From Azospirillum picis (GTDB taxonomy: Bacteria; Pseudomonadota; Alphaproteobacteria; Azospirillales; Azospirillaceae): 64,000 nucleotides of DNA. Within the stretch, counting starts at the first letter, position 1; each line of letters starts with the position of its first letter. The position numbers and the translations under genes were made by a program. Location: positions 1 to 64,000 of the forward strand of contig NZ_JAGINO010000014.1 of assembly GCF_017876115.1 (NCBI RefSeq). Direction: 5' to 3'. Below, piece by piece: positions 40,032 to 48,898 of this stretch. The notes below the pieces were generated by a model. That model had not been told where the DNA came from. It saw nothing but the letters and a program-made list of their open reading frames with translations, and made no database searches.

Positions 40032-40428
40032 GGAATTTTCCCCGATTCTCGTCGCGGACCCATCCGAAGAATATCCGCTAAATCAATGATGCTAATTGAA
40101 TATGTGGGAATTATTTAGAATCGGGGGTTACCCCTATTCTTTCTATTTTGAAGAAAAAAGAAATATCCTTCGTGGAGCTGTTATTTTTCTTTCTGATGGC
40201 CGGCACGTTCATGCCCGAGCACCGGACACAGCCAGAGTCATATTTTTCATTGAACGACCAATCAAAATAAAATGGGTCGCTGACCGCGGCAAAACACGCC
40301 GTCCCGTCATCAAAATGCAAATCTGGTCAACGCCGCTATCGACCAAGCCCCTCGTCTCGGGGCAATCTACCGGCCGCTTGTCCAGCCTGCCCCCGACCTT
40401 CAGTCCGTTGCGTTCCGAAAGCCTTCCC
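40032..40428. other. AT-rich divergent intergenic region before choV
   Basis: 397 bp between divergent genes. The left half (to about 40290) is AT-rich and contains an open frame discussed separately (40102-40428); the right half returns to normal composition. It must contain promoters for the chemoreceptor (minus) and choVW (plus). No confident promoter or BetI site was found. Confidence 0.5.
40102..40428 (+). pseudogene. Possible DUF4160-like relic, in frame with choV
   Basis: From ATG 40102 the frame runs without a stop straight into choV. The first 65 residues (MWELFRIGGYPYSFYFEE, then HVHARAPDTARVIFF and ERPIKIKWV) faintly resemble the small DUF4160 family, which has an xxGYRFYFYS start and a HVHVR core. 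The AT-rich composition is foreign to the region. The rest, from about residue 75, looks random. Could be chance; a decayed acquired gene is my best reading. Confidence 0.22.
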
Positions 40429-41631
40429 ATGACGATGATCCTTCCCACCCCCACCGGTTCGTCTTCCGTGACGACGGGGGAGGTGCGCCTGACGGTGCGG
40501 AACCTGCGCAAGGTCTTTGCCGACGATCCCAAGCCGGCCCTGGCCATGCTGCGGCAGGGAGCGACGAAGGCGGAGGTGCTGCAGCGCCTGAACGTCAATG
40601 TCGGCGTGGCGGAGGCGAGCTTCGACATCCGCGCCGGGGAGATCTTCGTGATCATGGGCCTGTCGGGATCGGGCAAATCCACGGTCATCCGCATGCTGAA
40701 CCGACTAGTCGAGCCGTCGGAAGGGGAAATCCGCCTGGATGGCCGCGATTTGACCCGGCTTTCCCGCTCCGATCTGGTTTCGGTCCTGCGGCGCGACATG
40801 AGCATGGTCTTCCAATCCTTCGCCCTGCTGCCCAACCGCACCGCACTGGAAAACGCCGCCTTCGGCCTCGAGGTGGCCGGCATGCCCCGGGCGCAGCGCC
40901 GGACGGCGGCGCTGGCCGCGCTGGACCGGGTGGGCCTGTCGGCCTACGCCGACCGCTATCCGGGCGAGCTGTCGGGGGGGATGCAGCAACGGGTCGGGCT
41001 GGCGCGGGCGCTGGCCAAGAACCCGACCATCATGCTGATGGACGAGGCCTTCTCCGCCCTCGATCCCCTGATCCGCGCCGACATGCAGGGTGAACTTCTG
41101 CGTCTCCAGCGCGAGGACGCGCGAACCATCGTCTTCATCTCCCATGACGCCGACGAGGCGATGCGGCTGGCAGACCGGATCGCCGTGATGGAGGAGGGGC
41201 GCATCGCCCAGATCGGCACGCCGGCCGAGATCCTGCGTTCGCCCGCCGACGACTATGTCCGCGCCTTCTTCCGCGGCGTCGATGCCTCGCGCCTGCTGCG
41301 CGCCCGCGACTTGGCGCAGCCGCCCGGCAGTGCCGCCGGCGAGGGCTTCGGGGAACATGGCGAGCCGCGCTTCCGCTATCGCACCGACGGGGCAGGGCTG
41401 TTCCGCGGCGTCGTCGCGACCGGGCGTGCGGGCGATGGGGCCACCGCGCTGTTCGGGCTGGAGCCGGCCGATGCCGACGCGCCGCTGCAATCCCTGCTCG
41501 GCCGGGTGGCGGCGGCCCCCTGCCCGTTGCCGGTGGTGGAGGCCGATGGACGCTTCGTCGGCGTGATCTCGCGGGCGGCGCTGCTCGCCGCCCTCGACCG
41601 CGGCGCGTCCGCCGAGGTGCGCCATGGTTGA
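40429..41631 (+). CDS. choV: Choline/glycine betaine ABC transporter ATP-binding protein
   Basis: 400 aa, the length of ProV. RKVFADDPKPALAMLRQGATKAEVL is the typical N-terminal insert of choline/betaine ATPases. Walker A GLSGSGKST, signature LSGGMQQRVGLARAL, Walker B IMLMDEAFSALDPLI and switch FISHDADEAMRLA are intact. The C-terminal 100 residues form a CBS-like region (LPVVEADGRFVGVISRAALL) often involved in ionic-strength sensing. ATG 40429 is used; ATG 40435 is equally possible. Overlaps choW by eight bases. Confidence 0.92.
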   Translation: MTMILPTPTGSSSVTTGEVRLTVRNLRKVFADDPKPALAMLRQGATKAEVLQRLNVNVGVAEASFDIRAGEIFVIMGLSGSGKSTVIRMLNRLVEPSEGEIRLDGRDLTRLSRSDLVSVLRRDMSMVFQSFALLPNRTALENAAFGLEVAGMPRAQRRTAALAALDRVGLSAYADRYPGELSGGMQQRVGLARALAKNPTIMLMDEAFSALDPLIRADMQGELLRLQREDARTIVFISHDADEAMRLADRIAVMEEGRIAQIGTPAEILRSPADDYVRAFFRGVDASRLLRARDLAQPPGSAAGEGFGEHGEPRFRYRTDGAGLFRGVVATGRAGDGATALFGLEPADADAPLQSLLGRVAAAPCPLPVVEADGRFVGVISRAALLAALDRGASAEVRHG

Positions 41632-42532
41632 TCTGCTCTCCGTCGAATGGCTGAGCGAGACGATCGGCGGCGGTATTTCAGCCGGATCGGAGTGGCTGGT
41701 CAACCTGATCCTCGACCATGGCCAGCCTGTCCTGGGTGCCATTTCCGGCGCCGTGGACGGGCTGGGCGGGGCGCTCGACGGGATGCTGCTGGGGGTGCCG
41801 CCCTGGGTGCTCGCGCTGGTGCTGGGGGCAACGGCCTGGTGGCGGGTCGGCTGGCGTTTCGCGCTGTTCACCCTTCTGGCGGTCGGAGCCATCTTCGTGA
41901 TGGGGCTTTGGGAGCCGACGGTGTCCACCCTCGGGCTGGTGCTCGCCTCCACCGTGCTGAGCCTTGCCGCCGGCATTCCGCTGGGCATCCTGATGGCGCG
42001 CAGCCGGATCGCCGACGGCGTGGGCAAGACGCTGCTCGACCTGATGCAGACGATGCCGGCCTTCGTCTACCTGATCCCCGCGGTGCTGTTCTTCGGCCTG
42101 GGGCGGGTCCCGGGAATCATCGCCACCGTCGTCTTCGCGATGCCGCCGGCGGTCCGGCTGACCGCGCTCGGCATCCGGCAGGTTCCGGCGGAACTGGTCG
42201 AGGCGGGCCGCGCGTTCGGTTGCCGCGACCACCAGCTCCTGCTGAAGGTGCAACTGCCGAATGCCCTGCCGTCGATCATGGCCGGCGTCAACCAGACGAT
42301 GATGATGGCGCTGTCGATGATCGTCGTCGCCTCGATGATCGGCGCCGGAGGGCTCGGCAACGTGGTGCTGCAGGGCATCCAGCGCCTGGACATCGGCCTG
42401 GGCGTGCAGAGCGGCTTGAGCGTCGTGCTGCTCGCGGTCGTGCTCGACCGCATCACCCAGAGCTTCGGCCGCACCGCCCGGTCCCGCTCGCCGGCCTCGC
42501 CGCGCCGGCGGCTGTTGCCCTGGGGGCGGTGA
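41624..42532 (+). CDS. choW: Choline/glycine betaine ABC transporter permease
   Basis: 302 aa with six to seven helices, ProW/ChoW type: AGIPLGILMARSRIADG, the MQTMPAFVYLIPAVLFFGLG segment and the EAA loop VEAGRAFGCRDHQLLLKVQLPNALPSIMAGVNQT are all conserved. It ends in a basic C-terminal tail. Works with ChoV and the periplasmic ChoX. Convergent with betI 11 bp away. Confidence 0.94.
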   Translation: MVDLLSVEWLSETIGGGISAGSEWLVNLILDHGQPVLGAISGAVDGLGGALDGMLLGVPPWVLALVLGATAWWRVGWRFALFTLLAVGAIFVMGLWEPTVSTLGLVLASTVLSLAAGIPLGILMARSRIADGVGKTLLDLMQTMPAFVYLIPAVLFFGLGRVPGIIATVVFAMPPAVRLTALGIRQVPAELVEAGRAFGCRDHQLLLKVQLPNALPSIMAGVNQTMMMALSMIVVASMIGAGGLGNVVLQGIQRLDIGLGVQSGLSVVLLAVVLDRITQSFGRTARSRSPASPRRRLLPWGR

Positions 42533-42543
42533 CGGCCGTGGGC

Positions 42544-43119
42544 CTAAGCCGCCAGTTCGGAATCGAGGTAGCCCAGCGCAACCGCGCGTGCGGCGCTGCC
42601 GTCGATGGCGCCGGTCAGGGCGTAGCGGAGCCACAGCCCGTCGATCAGCGCCGCCAGCCCGACCGCCACCCGCTCCACCCGGTCCGGCGGCAGCAGGGGC
42701 CGCATGGCATGCAGCAGGTTGGACTGGAGGCGGCGCGCGTTGATGCGCTGAAGCCGCGCCAGTGCCGGGTTGTGCGGCGCCTGGGCCCAGAAGCCCAGCC
42801 ATGCCGCGACGACCCGCGGCTCGAACTGGCCGGGAGCGAAGTTGCAGTCGATGATCGCCTCCAGGCGCGCCCGCGGGGAGTGGGCGGCGGCCAGCCGTTG
42901 GGTGGCGTCGTCGCGAAGCTGCTGCAGCATGCTGCGCATGGTGGCGGCGAGCAGTTCGTCCTTGCCGCCGAAATAATGATGGATGATGCCGGGCGACAGG
43001 CCGGCGCCACGGCTGATCGTCTGGACCGTGGTGTCCACGAGGCCGTGCTCGCCCATCGAGGCGATGGTGGCGTCGATCAACTGGCGGCGGCGGATGGGTT
43101 CCATTCCGACTTTGGGCAT
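42544..43119 (-). CDS. betI: TetR-family repressor BetI
   Basis: 191 aa. N-terminal HTH with the BetI signature (RRRQLIDATIASMGEHGLVDTTVQTISRGAGLSPGIIHHYFGGK) and a C-terminal domain with the BetI motif LIDGLWLRYALTG. BetI represses choline uptake and oxidation genes and is released by choline. Here it sits between choW (convergent) and choX (divergent), but betA and betB are not in this window. The 201-bp gap to choX contains CTGATCAG at 43293-43300, a possible but unproven operator. Confidence 0.93.
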   Translation of the reverse strand: MPKVGMEPIRRRQLIDATIASMGEHGLVDTTVQTISRGAGLSPGIIHHYFGGKDELLAATMRSMLQQLRDDATQRLAAAHSPRARLEAIIDCNFAPGQFEPRVVAAWLGFWAQAPHNPALARLQRINARRLQSNLLHAMRPLLPPDRVERVAVGLAALIDGLWLRYALTGAIDGSAARAVALGYLDSELAA

Positions 43120-43320
43120 GGGCGAACGGTCTCCTGTCCTTTTCCGCTACGCAGCGTCGCCGAACCCGCGCCCGGACGGGCGGCGGGACCCGGCGAATCC
43201 GCAGGTCCTGCCCGGGTCCGGGGTCAACCCGAGCCTTGGCATTCCCGCAAACAGATGCGCCATTTTCACCTCTGCGTCGATGGCGAATGTGACTGATCAG
43301 CATAACGAGGAGTTGACGAT

Positions 43321-44322
43321 ATGAAGGCGTGGAAGGCTCTTGCCCGGAAGACGGCAGGCGCGGTGGCGGGGGCTGCGGCAGGCGCCGCGCTGGTCCTGGC
43401 GCTCGGGGCGGGCGTCGCCCAGGCGGCCGATCCGGCGGACCCGGCGGCCTGCCGGACGGTGCGGTTCGGCGATGTCGGCTGGACCGACATCACGGCGACG
43501 ACGGCGCTCGCCTCGGTCACGCTGGATGCGCTGGGCTACAAGCCGACGACCACGATGTCCTCGGTGCCGCTGGTCTACACCGGGCTGAAGACCAAGTCGC
43601 TGGACGTCTTCCTCGGCAACTGGATGCCGACGATGGAGCCGTTCCTGACGCCAGCACTGGCGGACGGATCGGTCGAGGTCACCCGCGTCAACCTTGAAGG
43701 CGCCAAATACACGCTGGCGGTGCCGAAATACGCGGCGGATGCCGGCCTGAAAACCTTCGCCGACATCGCGAAGTTCAAGGACAAGCTGGGTGGCAAGATC
43801 CACGGCATCGAGGCCGGCAACGACGGCAACCTGCTGATCGACAAGATGCTGAAGGCGGACGCCTTCGGCCTGAAGGACTTCAAGCTCGTCGAGTCCAGCG
43901 AGGCCGGGATGCTGGCCGAGGTGAAGCGTGCGGCGCGCGGCAAGTCCTGGATCGTCTTCCTCGGCTGGGAGCCCCATCCGATGAACAAGACCTTCGAGAT
44001 CTCCTATCTGGAAGGCGGCGACGACTGGTTCGGCCCCAACCTCGGCGGAGCCACCGTGTCCACCAATGTGCGCAAGGGCTACGCCGCCGACTGCCCCAAC
44101 GTCGGCAGGTTCCTGTCCAACCTGTCCTTCACGCTGGCCATGGAAAACGCGGTGATGGACGACATCATGAACGGCAACAAGAAGCCGGATGCCGCCGCCC
44201 GCGGCTGGCTGAAGAGCAATCCCGACGTGCTGAAGGCGTGGCTGGCCGGCGTCACCACCGTCGACGGCAAGGACGGCCTGGCCGCCGTCCAGGCCAAGCT
44301 GGGACTGCCGGCGAAGTCGTAG
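43321..44322 (+). CDS. choX: Choline-binding periplasmic protein of ABC transporter
   Basis: 333 aa. Signal peptide (1-35, ending AQA), then an OpuAC-type binding domain. CRTVRFGDVGWTDITATTAL, FLGNWMPTMEP, GIEAGNDGNLLIDKM and FLGWEPHPMN carry the aromatic residues that form the quaternary-ammonium box in ChoX. The ribosome site GAGGAG lies eight bases upstream of ATG. It is encoded apart from choVW, divergent from betI, so BetI may control it directly. A strong hairpin follows the gene at 44337. Confidence 0.94.
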   Translation: MKAWKALARKTAGAVAGAAAGAALVLALGAGVAQAADPADPAACRTVRFGDVGWTDITATTALASVTLDALGYKPTTTMSSVPLVYTGLKTKSLDVFLGNWMPTMEPFLTPALADGSVEVTRVNLEGAKYTLAVPKYAADAGLKTFADIAKFKDKLGGKIHGIEAGNDGNLLIDKMLKADAFGLKDFKLVESSEAGMLAEVKRAARGKSWIVFLGWEPHPMNKTFEISYLEGGDDWFGPNLGGATVSTNVRKGYAADCPNVGRFLSNLSFTLAMENAVMDDIMNGNKKPDAAARGWLKSNPDVLKAWLAGVTTVDGKDGLAAVQAKLGLPAKS

Positions 44323-44336
44323 CGCGGGCAGGGCGC

Positions 44337-44364
44337 GCGGGCCGGTACTGCGAATCCGGCCCGC
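44337..44364 (+). terminator. Terminator-like hairpin after choX
   Basis: Perfect 9-bp arms GCGGGCCGG / CCGGCCCGC around a 10-nt loop, 14 bp past the choX stop. No U-tract, so termination strength is uncertain. Confidence 0.55.
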
Positions 44365-44586
44365 AGGATGCCGGGAGGTGTGGCGGGCGGCCGGCCGCCT
44401 CCCGTTGAGGTTACGCCGTTCGCCGCCACATCCTTATCCCTTTGCCCCGGGCCGTTGCTCTGGTATGGCCGTATCGGTCCTGTCAGTCGGAGCATCCGTG
44501 GCGCGTCGCCGACCAGCGTTTTCCAACCCCGCCGTCGTCCGGTGCGGAGACTGGACCCGCTTGCCTGGAAGGCGGGCGGGTGCGCC

Positions 44587-47259
44587 ATGAGGATTCGCTC
44601 GCGCATCGCGGTGGTCGGGGGCGTGCCGGTCGCGGTGGCGGCGGTGATCGCCGTAACCGGCGGACTGCTGCTGGCCCGCAGCGAACGGGTGTATGAGGCG
44701 GCGGTCCTGGCCGGCTCGGTCTATCGCGACGTCCTGGCCGCCACCGCGGCCCGCATCGACTACCTCCAGGTCGCCCCGGACCAGCGCGCCGGCCGCGCTG
44801 CGCGTTTCGAAGCACTGTCGGCATCCGCGGGCGACGAGCTGGCCCGGCTGCGGACGGCGGATTCCGCGGCCGGGCACCGGGCGGCCGCCGACCGCGCGGT
44901 GGTCGTGCTGGACCGTTATGTCGGGCTGATGAGGGCCTTCATCGACGTGACCGGGTCCAACGACGACGCGGTCGCCGACATGGGACGCTATTCCGCCGCG
45001 CTGATGACGCTGACCGACCGCGCCCGCGAGCGCCAGCACGCCGCCAACGTCGACCTGCTGTCGTCCCTGGCCGAAGCGGACCGCCGGCTGCGGGACAGCC
45101 GCGACGTGGTGGACGGAGCCCACGAGCTGCGCGAGGCATTGCTGGCGCTGCAGCGCACCGAGGCGCTGCACGTCGCCGGGCTGGTATCGGGACTGGTGTC
45201 GGGCCAGGGCGTGGCATTGACCGCCACCGACTTCCGCATCGCCAGCGACAAGCTGGTCGCGACCGCCGACCGCCTCCAGGAGGCGCTGCGCCGCACCGAC
45301 CCGCTGGCCGACCGGTATCCGGCGGCCAAGGCCGCACACCGCTACGCCGGTGCCGTCACCGCCCTGCAGGGCGCGGTGTCGGCCTTGCGCGCCGCGCGTG
45401 AGCAGCGCGACCAGGCATTGACGAGGTTCGAGCAGGCGGCGCAGGCCGGGGCGAACCGGCCGGCCGACGGGACGGGGCTTGCCGAGCGGATGCTGACCGA
45501 ACAGGTCCTGCGGAGCTTGCCGGTGGTGCGGGCGCTGGTGCTGACCGGCACCCTCGACCATCAGTCGGAGGTGACCTTCCTGTCTTCGCTCCTGCCGACG
45601 CTGCGTCCGCTGCTGGAAGGGCTGCGCACCGCCCAGCAGCGGTCGGCCGAGGCACAGGAGACGCTGGAGGAGGCCCGGCAGACCGGAGCGGAAGCCGCCA
45701 GCACGATCGAGACCCTGACCGCCCGGATCCTGATGGTGAAGTCGACCGGCTACACCGCGTTGCAGGACGAGGTCGTGCAGCTCCTGTCCTACGCGATCAA
45801 GGCGAACGACACCGAGCAGGAGACACAGAACGTCGCCGTCGTCGCCCTGCGGCTGGGCCGGCGGGCCGCCGATGCGGTTTCCATGCGCGACGCCGGGGAG
45901 GCCGACCGCATCGTCGCCGATGCCGGCGAACTGCTGGCGACGGTCCGCAGCCTGCCGATGGCGCCGGTGTTGCAGGACGAGGTGCTGAAGGCGATCCGCA
46001 ACTGGGGGGACAGCCTCGGGCGGACCGCCGAGGGATTGCGGCGGCTGAACCAGCTCCTGATGGCGATGGACCGCGATGCCGGCCTGCTGGTCGAGATGGC
46101 TCGCGAGCTCGACGAAGCCTACCGCGAGGAGGCCGCCCGCATCGGCGAGCTCCTGACCCGCATCCTGGTGATCGGCGCCACCATCGGCCTGCTGCTCGGC
46201 GGCGGCGCCGCCCTGGTGGTCGCCCGCTCGATCAGCCGCCCGGTGCTGCGCCTCCAGGAGCAGATGACCCGGCTGGCGGCGGATCCGCTGGGCGGGCGCA
46301 TCGACGGCACGCGCCGCCGGGACGAGTTGGGAGCGATGGCACGCGCCGCCGCCTTCATGATCCGCGAGATCGGCCTGCGCGAGCAGGCGGCGCGGCACGC
46401 CAAGGAGCGCGCCGACGCTGCGCTGGCGGACCTGCAGCGCACCCAGGCGGGCCTGATCCAGGCCGAGAAGATGGCGTCGCTCGGTGCCCTGGTGGCGGGG
46501 GTGGCGCATGAAATCAATACGCCCCTCGGCAATGCGCTGATGGGCGCCACCCACCTGGAGGACCGGCTGGAGGCGGTGGGCCGTCTAGCGCGGGGCGGCG
46601 GGCTGCGCCGCGGCGACTTCAACGATTTCCATGGGACGGCGGAGGAGCTGGCGCGGCTGATGGTCTTGAACCTCCGCCAAGCCGGTGAGCTGGTGCAGAG
46701 CTTCAAGCAGGTCGCCGCCGACCAGACCAGCGGCGAATCCCGCCGTTTCGAGCTGAAGCCCTACCTCGACGATCTCGCCACCAGCCTCAGCCCCTCCTGG
46801 CGGCGGGCCGGCCACAGCCTGCGGGTGGCCTGCGGCGAGCCGATCGAGATCGACGGCAATCCCGGCGTCCTGGCCCAGATCCTGACCAATCTGGTGATGA
46901 ACTCGATCGCCCACGGCTACGAGGATGGCCGGCCAGGCCAGCTCGCCATCGCCGCGGCGATGGTTCCCGAGCCGGCGTCCGGACTGGTGGAGCTGGTCTA
47001 CACCGACGACGGCGGGGGGATCCCGCCGTGCGACCTCGGCCACGTCTTCGATCCGTTCTTCACCACCCGGCGCGGGGCGGGCAACACCGGGCTCGGCCTG
47101 CACATCGTCTACAACCTTGTGACGAATAGGCTGGGCGGCCGGGTCATGGTGGAAAGCAAAGTCGGGCATGGAGTCCGTTTCACCATTCGCTTCCCACGCC
47201 GTTTTACCAATGATACCTTTCCAGCGATCTTCGAACCGCTTTCTCCGCTGGAGCATTGA
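44587..47259 (+). CDS. Membrane sensor histidine kinase with long periplasmic domain
   Basis: 890 aa. TM1 (about 9-30), a 490-residue helical periplasmic sensor region rich in coiled coils, TM2 (about 522-545), HAMP (546-600), a coiled coil, a HisKA-type domain with His641 in LVAGVAHEINTPLGN, and an HATPase (770-880; DDGGGIPP, GAGNTGLGLHIV). No receiver domain. It is directly followed (TGAATG) by an extracytoplasmic binding protein gene and then by a REC-PAS-GGDEF gene, suggesting that the binding protein presents a ligand to this kinase and the output is cyclic di-GMP. The start at 44587 precedes a clean TM1; upstream in-frame sequence is not domain-like. Confidence 0.92.
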   Translation: MRIRSRIAVVGGVPVAVAAVIAVTGGLLLARSERVYEAAVLAGSVYRDVLAATAARIDYLQVAPDQRAGRAARFEALSASAGDELARLRTADSAAGHRAAADRAVVVLDRYVGLMRAFIDVTGSNDDAVADMGRYSAALMTLTDRARERQHAANVDLLSSLAEADRRLRDSRDVVDGAHELREALLALQRTEALHVAGLVSGLVSGQGVALTATDFRIASDKLVATADRLQEALRRTDPLADRYPAAKAAHRYAGAVTALQGAVSALRAAREQRDQALTRFEQAAQAGANRPADGTGLAERMLTEQVLRSLPVVRALVLTGTLDHQSEVTFLSSLLPTLRPLLEGLRTAQQRSAEAQETLEEARQTGAEAASTIETLTARILMVKSTGYTALQDEVVQLLSYAIKANDTEQETQNVAVVALRLGRRAADAVSMRDAGEADRIVADAGELLATVRSLPMAPVLQDEVLKAIRNWGDSLGRTAEGLRRLNQLLMAMDRDAGLLVEMARELDEAYREEAARIGELLTRILVIGATIGLLLGGGAALVVARSISRPVLRLQEQMTRLAADPLGGRIDGTRRRDELGAMARAAAFMIREIGLREQAARHAKERADAALADLQRTQAGLIQAEKMASLGALVAGVAHEINTPLGNALMGATHLEDRLEAVGRLARGGGLRRGDFNDFHGTAEELARLMVLNLRQAGELVQSFKQVAADQTSGESRRFELKPYLDDLATSLSPSWRRAGHSLRVACGEPIEIDGNPGVLAQILTNLVMNSIAHGYEDGRPGQLAIAAAMVPEPASGLVELVYTDDGGGIPPCDLGHVFDPFFTTRRGAGNTGLGLHIVYNLVTNRLGGRVMVESKVGHGVRFTIRFPRRFTNDTFPAIFEPLSPLEH

Positions 47260-48888
47260 ATGGCGTTGACCGGGAAAATCCCGACCCAAAACCTTGTAAA
47301 GGGTATGGCTGTTTTCAGCGCGCTCTTCGGGTTGATGGCGACCGGCCCGGCCTTTGCGGAGAAATCGCTGGTTTTTTGTTCAGAGGCCAATCCGGAGAGT
47401 TTCAATCCACAGGTGACGACCACCGGCACCAGCATGAACGCGGCACTGCCCCTCTACAACAATCTGGTGGAATTCATGCGGGGGACCACACGCGTGATCC
47501 CCGGCCTTGCGGAGTCCTACACCGTCTCCCCCGACGGGCTGACCTATGAATTCCACCTGCGGCGCGACGTCTGGTTCCATTCCAACAGCCATTTCACGCC
47601 GACGCGCCCCTTCGATGCCGATGACGTGCTGTTCTCGATCGAGCGGCAGTGGAAGGACGACCATCCCTTCCACAAGATCGGCAGGGCGACCTACGACTAC
47701 TTCAAGGACATGTCGATGGCCGCGCTGCTGAAGACGGTGGAGAAGGTCGACGACCATACCGTCCGCATCACGCTGAACCGCCCGGAAGCGCCGTTCCTGG
47801 CCAACCTGGCGATGCCCTTCTCCTCCATCCAGTCGGCGGAATATGCCGACGTCCTGGCCAGGGCCGGCACCCCGGACCTGTTCGACGAGCAGCCGATCGG
47901 CACCGGCCCCTACCGCTTCGTGTCGTTCCAGAAGGACATGGCGATCCGCTACAAGTCCTTCGACCGCTACTGGGGCGGCCGCCAGCCGCTGGACAATCTG
48001 GTCTTTTCCATCAATCCGAACGGCGCCGTCCGGCTGAACAAGCTGCGGTCGGGCGAATGCCACCTGATGGTCTTCCCCAACCCGGCGGAACTGGCCAAGA
48101 TCGCGAACGATCCCAATCTGGTGATCCAGCGGCGCGAGGGCCTGAACGTCGCCTACATGGCGTTCAACACGCGCAAGCCTCCGCTGGACGATGCGAGGGT
48201 GCGCCGCGCCATCGCCATGGCCGTCGACAAGCAGACCCTGATCGATGCCGTCTACGAGGGCGGCGGGCGGGTGGCGAAGAACCCGATCCCACCGATCATG
48301 TGGTCCTATGACGACAGCATCGAAGACACTCCGTTCGATCCGGAGGCGGCGCGCCGGCTGCTGGCCGAGGCGGGCCATGCCGATGGCCTTTCCATCGAGC
48401 TTTGGCATCCGTCGGTCGCCCGCGCCTACCTGCCGAACGGCAAGCGGGCGGCGGAACTGATCCAGGCGAACCTGGAGCGCGTCGGCATCAAGGTCACGCT
48501 GGTGACCGACGAATGGCGGGAGTACCGCCGCCGTCTCGCCCAGGGCGAGCACGACATGGCGATCTACGGCTGGACCGGCGACAACGGCGACCCGGACAAT
48601 TTCCTGTTCGTGCTGCTGGGCTGCGACGCCGCGCGGCCGGGCGGCGGCAATTTCGCCAAGTGGTGCGACCCCGCGTTCGAGGATGAGGTGGTGAAGGCCA
48701 AGCGCACCGGCATCCAGGAGGAGCGCGTGGCCCATTACCAGGAGGCACAGAGGATCTTCCACCGGGAGCTTCCCTGGCTTCCCATCGCCCATTCGGTCGT
48801 GTCGGTGGCGCTGCGCAAGGAGGTGAAGAACTACCGGATCGACCCGTTCCTCCAGGTCTTCACGGGCGTCGACATCGAGGGCGAGTGA
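47260..48888 (+). CDS. Orphan dipeptide/oligopeptide-type binding protein in a signalling operon
   Basis: 542 aa, family 5 extracytoplasmic binding protein (DppA-like). Signal peptide (1-33, ending FA). YEFHLRRDVWFHSN, DVLFSIERQWKDD, PIGTGPYRFVSFQKD and the C-terminal YGWTGDNGDPDNFL are the standard landmarks of the family. No permease or ATPase gene accompanies it. It begins with the base after the kinase stop and is followed by the response regulator 10 bp downstream, so it is probably a dedicated sensory subunit rather than a transporter part. Confidence 0.93.
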   Translation: MALTGKIPTQNLVKGMAVFSALFGLMATGPAFAEKSLVFCSEANPESFNPQVTTTGTSMNAALPLYNNLVEFMRGTTRVIPGLAESYTVSPDGLTYEFHLRRDVWFHSNSHFTPTRPFDADDVLFSIERQWKDDHPFHKIGRATYDYFKDMSMAALLKTVEKVDDHTVRITLNRPEAPFLANLAMPFSSIQSAEYADVLARAGTPDLFDEQPIGTGPYRFVSFQKDMAIRYKSFDRYWGGRQPLDNLVFSINPNGAVRLNKLRSGECHLMVFPNPAELAKIANDPNLVIQRREGLNVAYMAFNTRKPPLDDARVRRAIAMAVDKQTLIDAVYEGGGRVAKNPIPPIMWSYDDSIEDTPFDPEAARRLLAEAGHADGLSIELWHPSVARAYLPNGKRAAELIQANLERVGIKVTLVTDEWREYRRRLAQGEHDMAIYGWTGDNGDPDNFLFVLLGCDAARPGGGNFAKWCDPAFEDEVVKAKRTGIQEERVAHYQEAQRIFHRELPWLPIAHSVVSVALRKEVKNYRIDPFLQVFTGVDIEGE

Positions 48889-48898
48889 GCGGGCACGC

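Noticed and set aside
40111-40320. 69-codon minus-strand frame in the AT-rich region
   Set aside because: No ribosome site and no family similarity; the opposite frame is the slightly better candidate.
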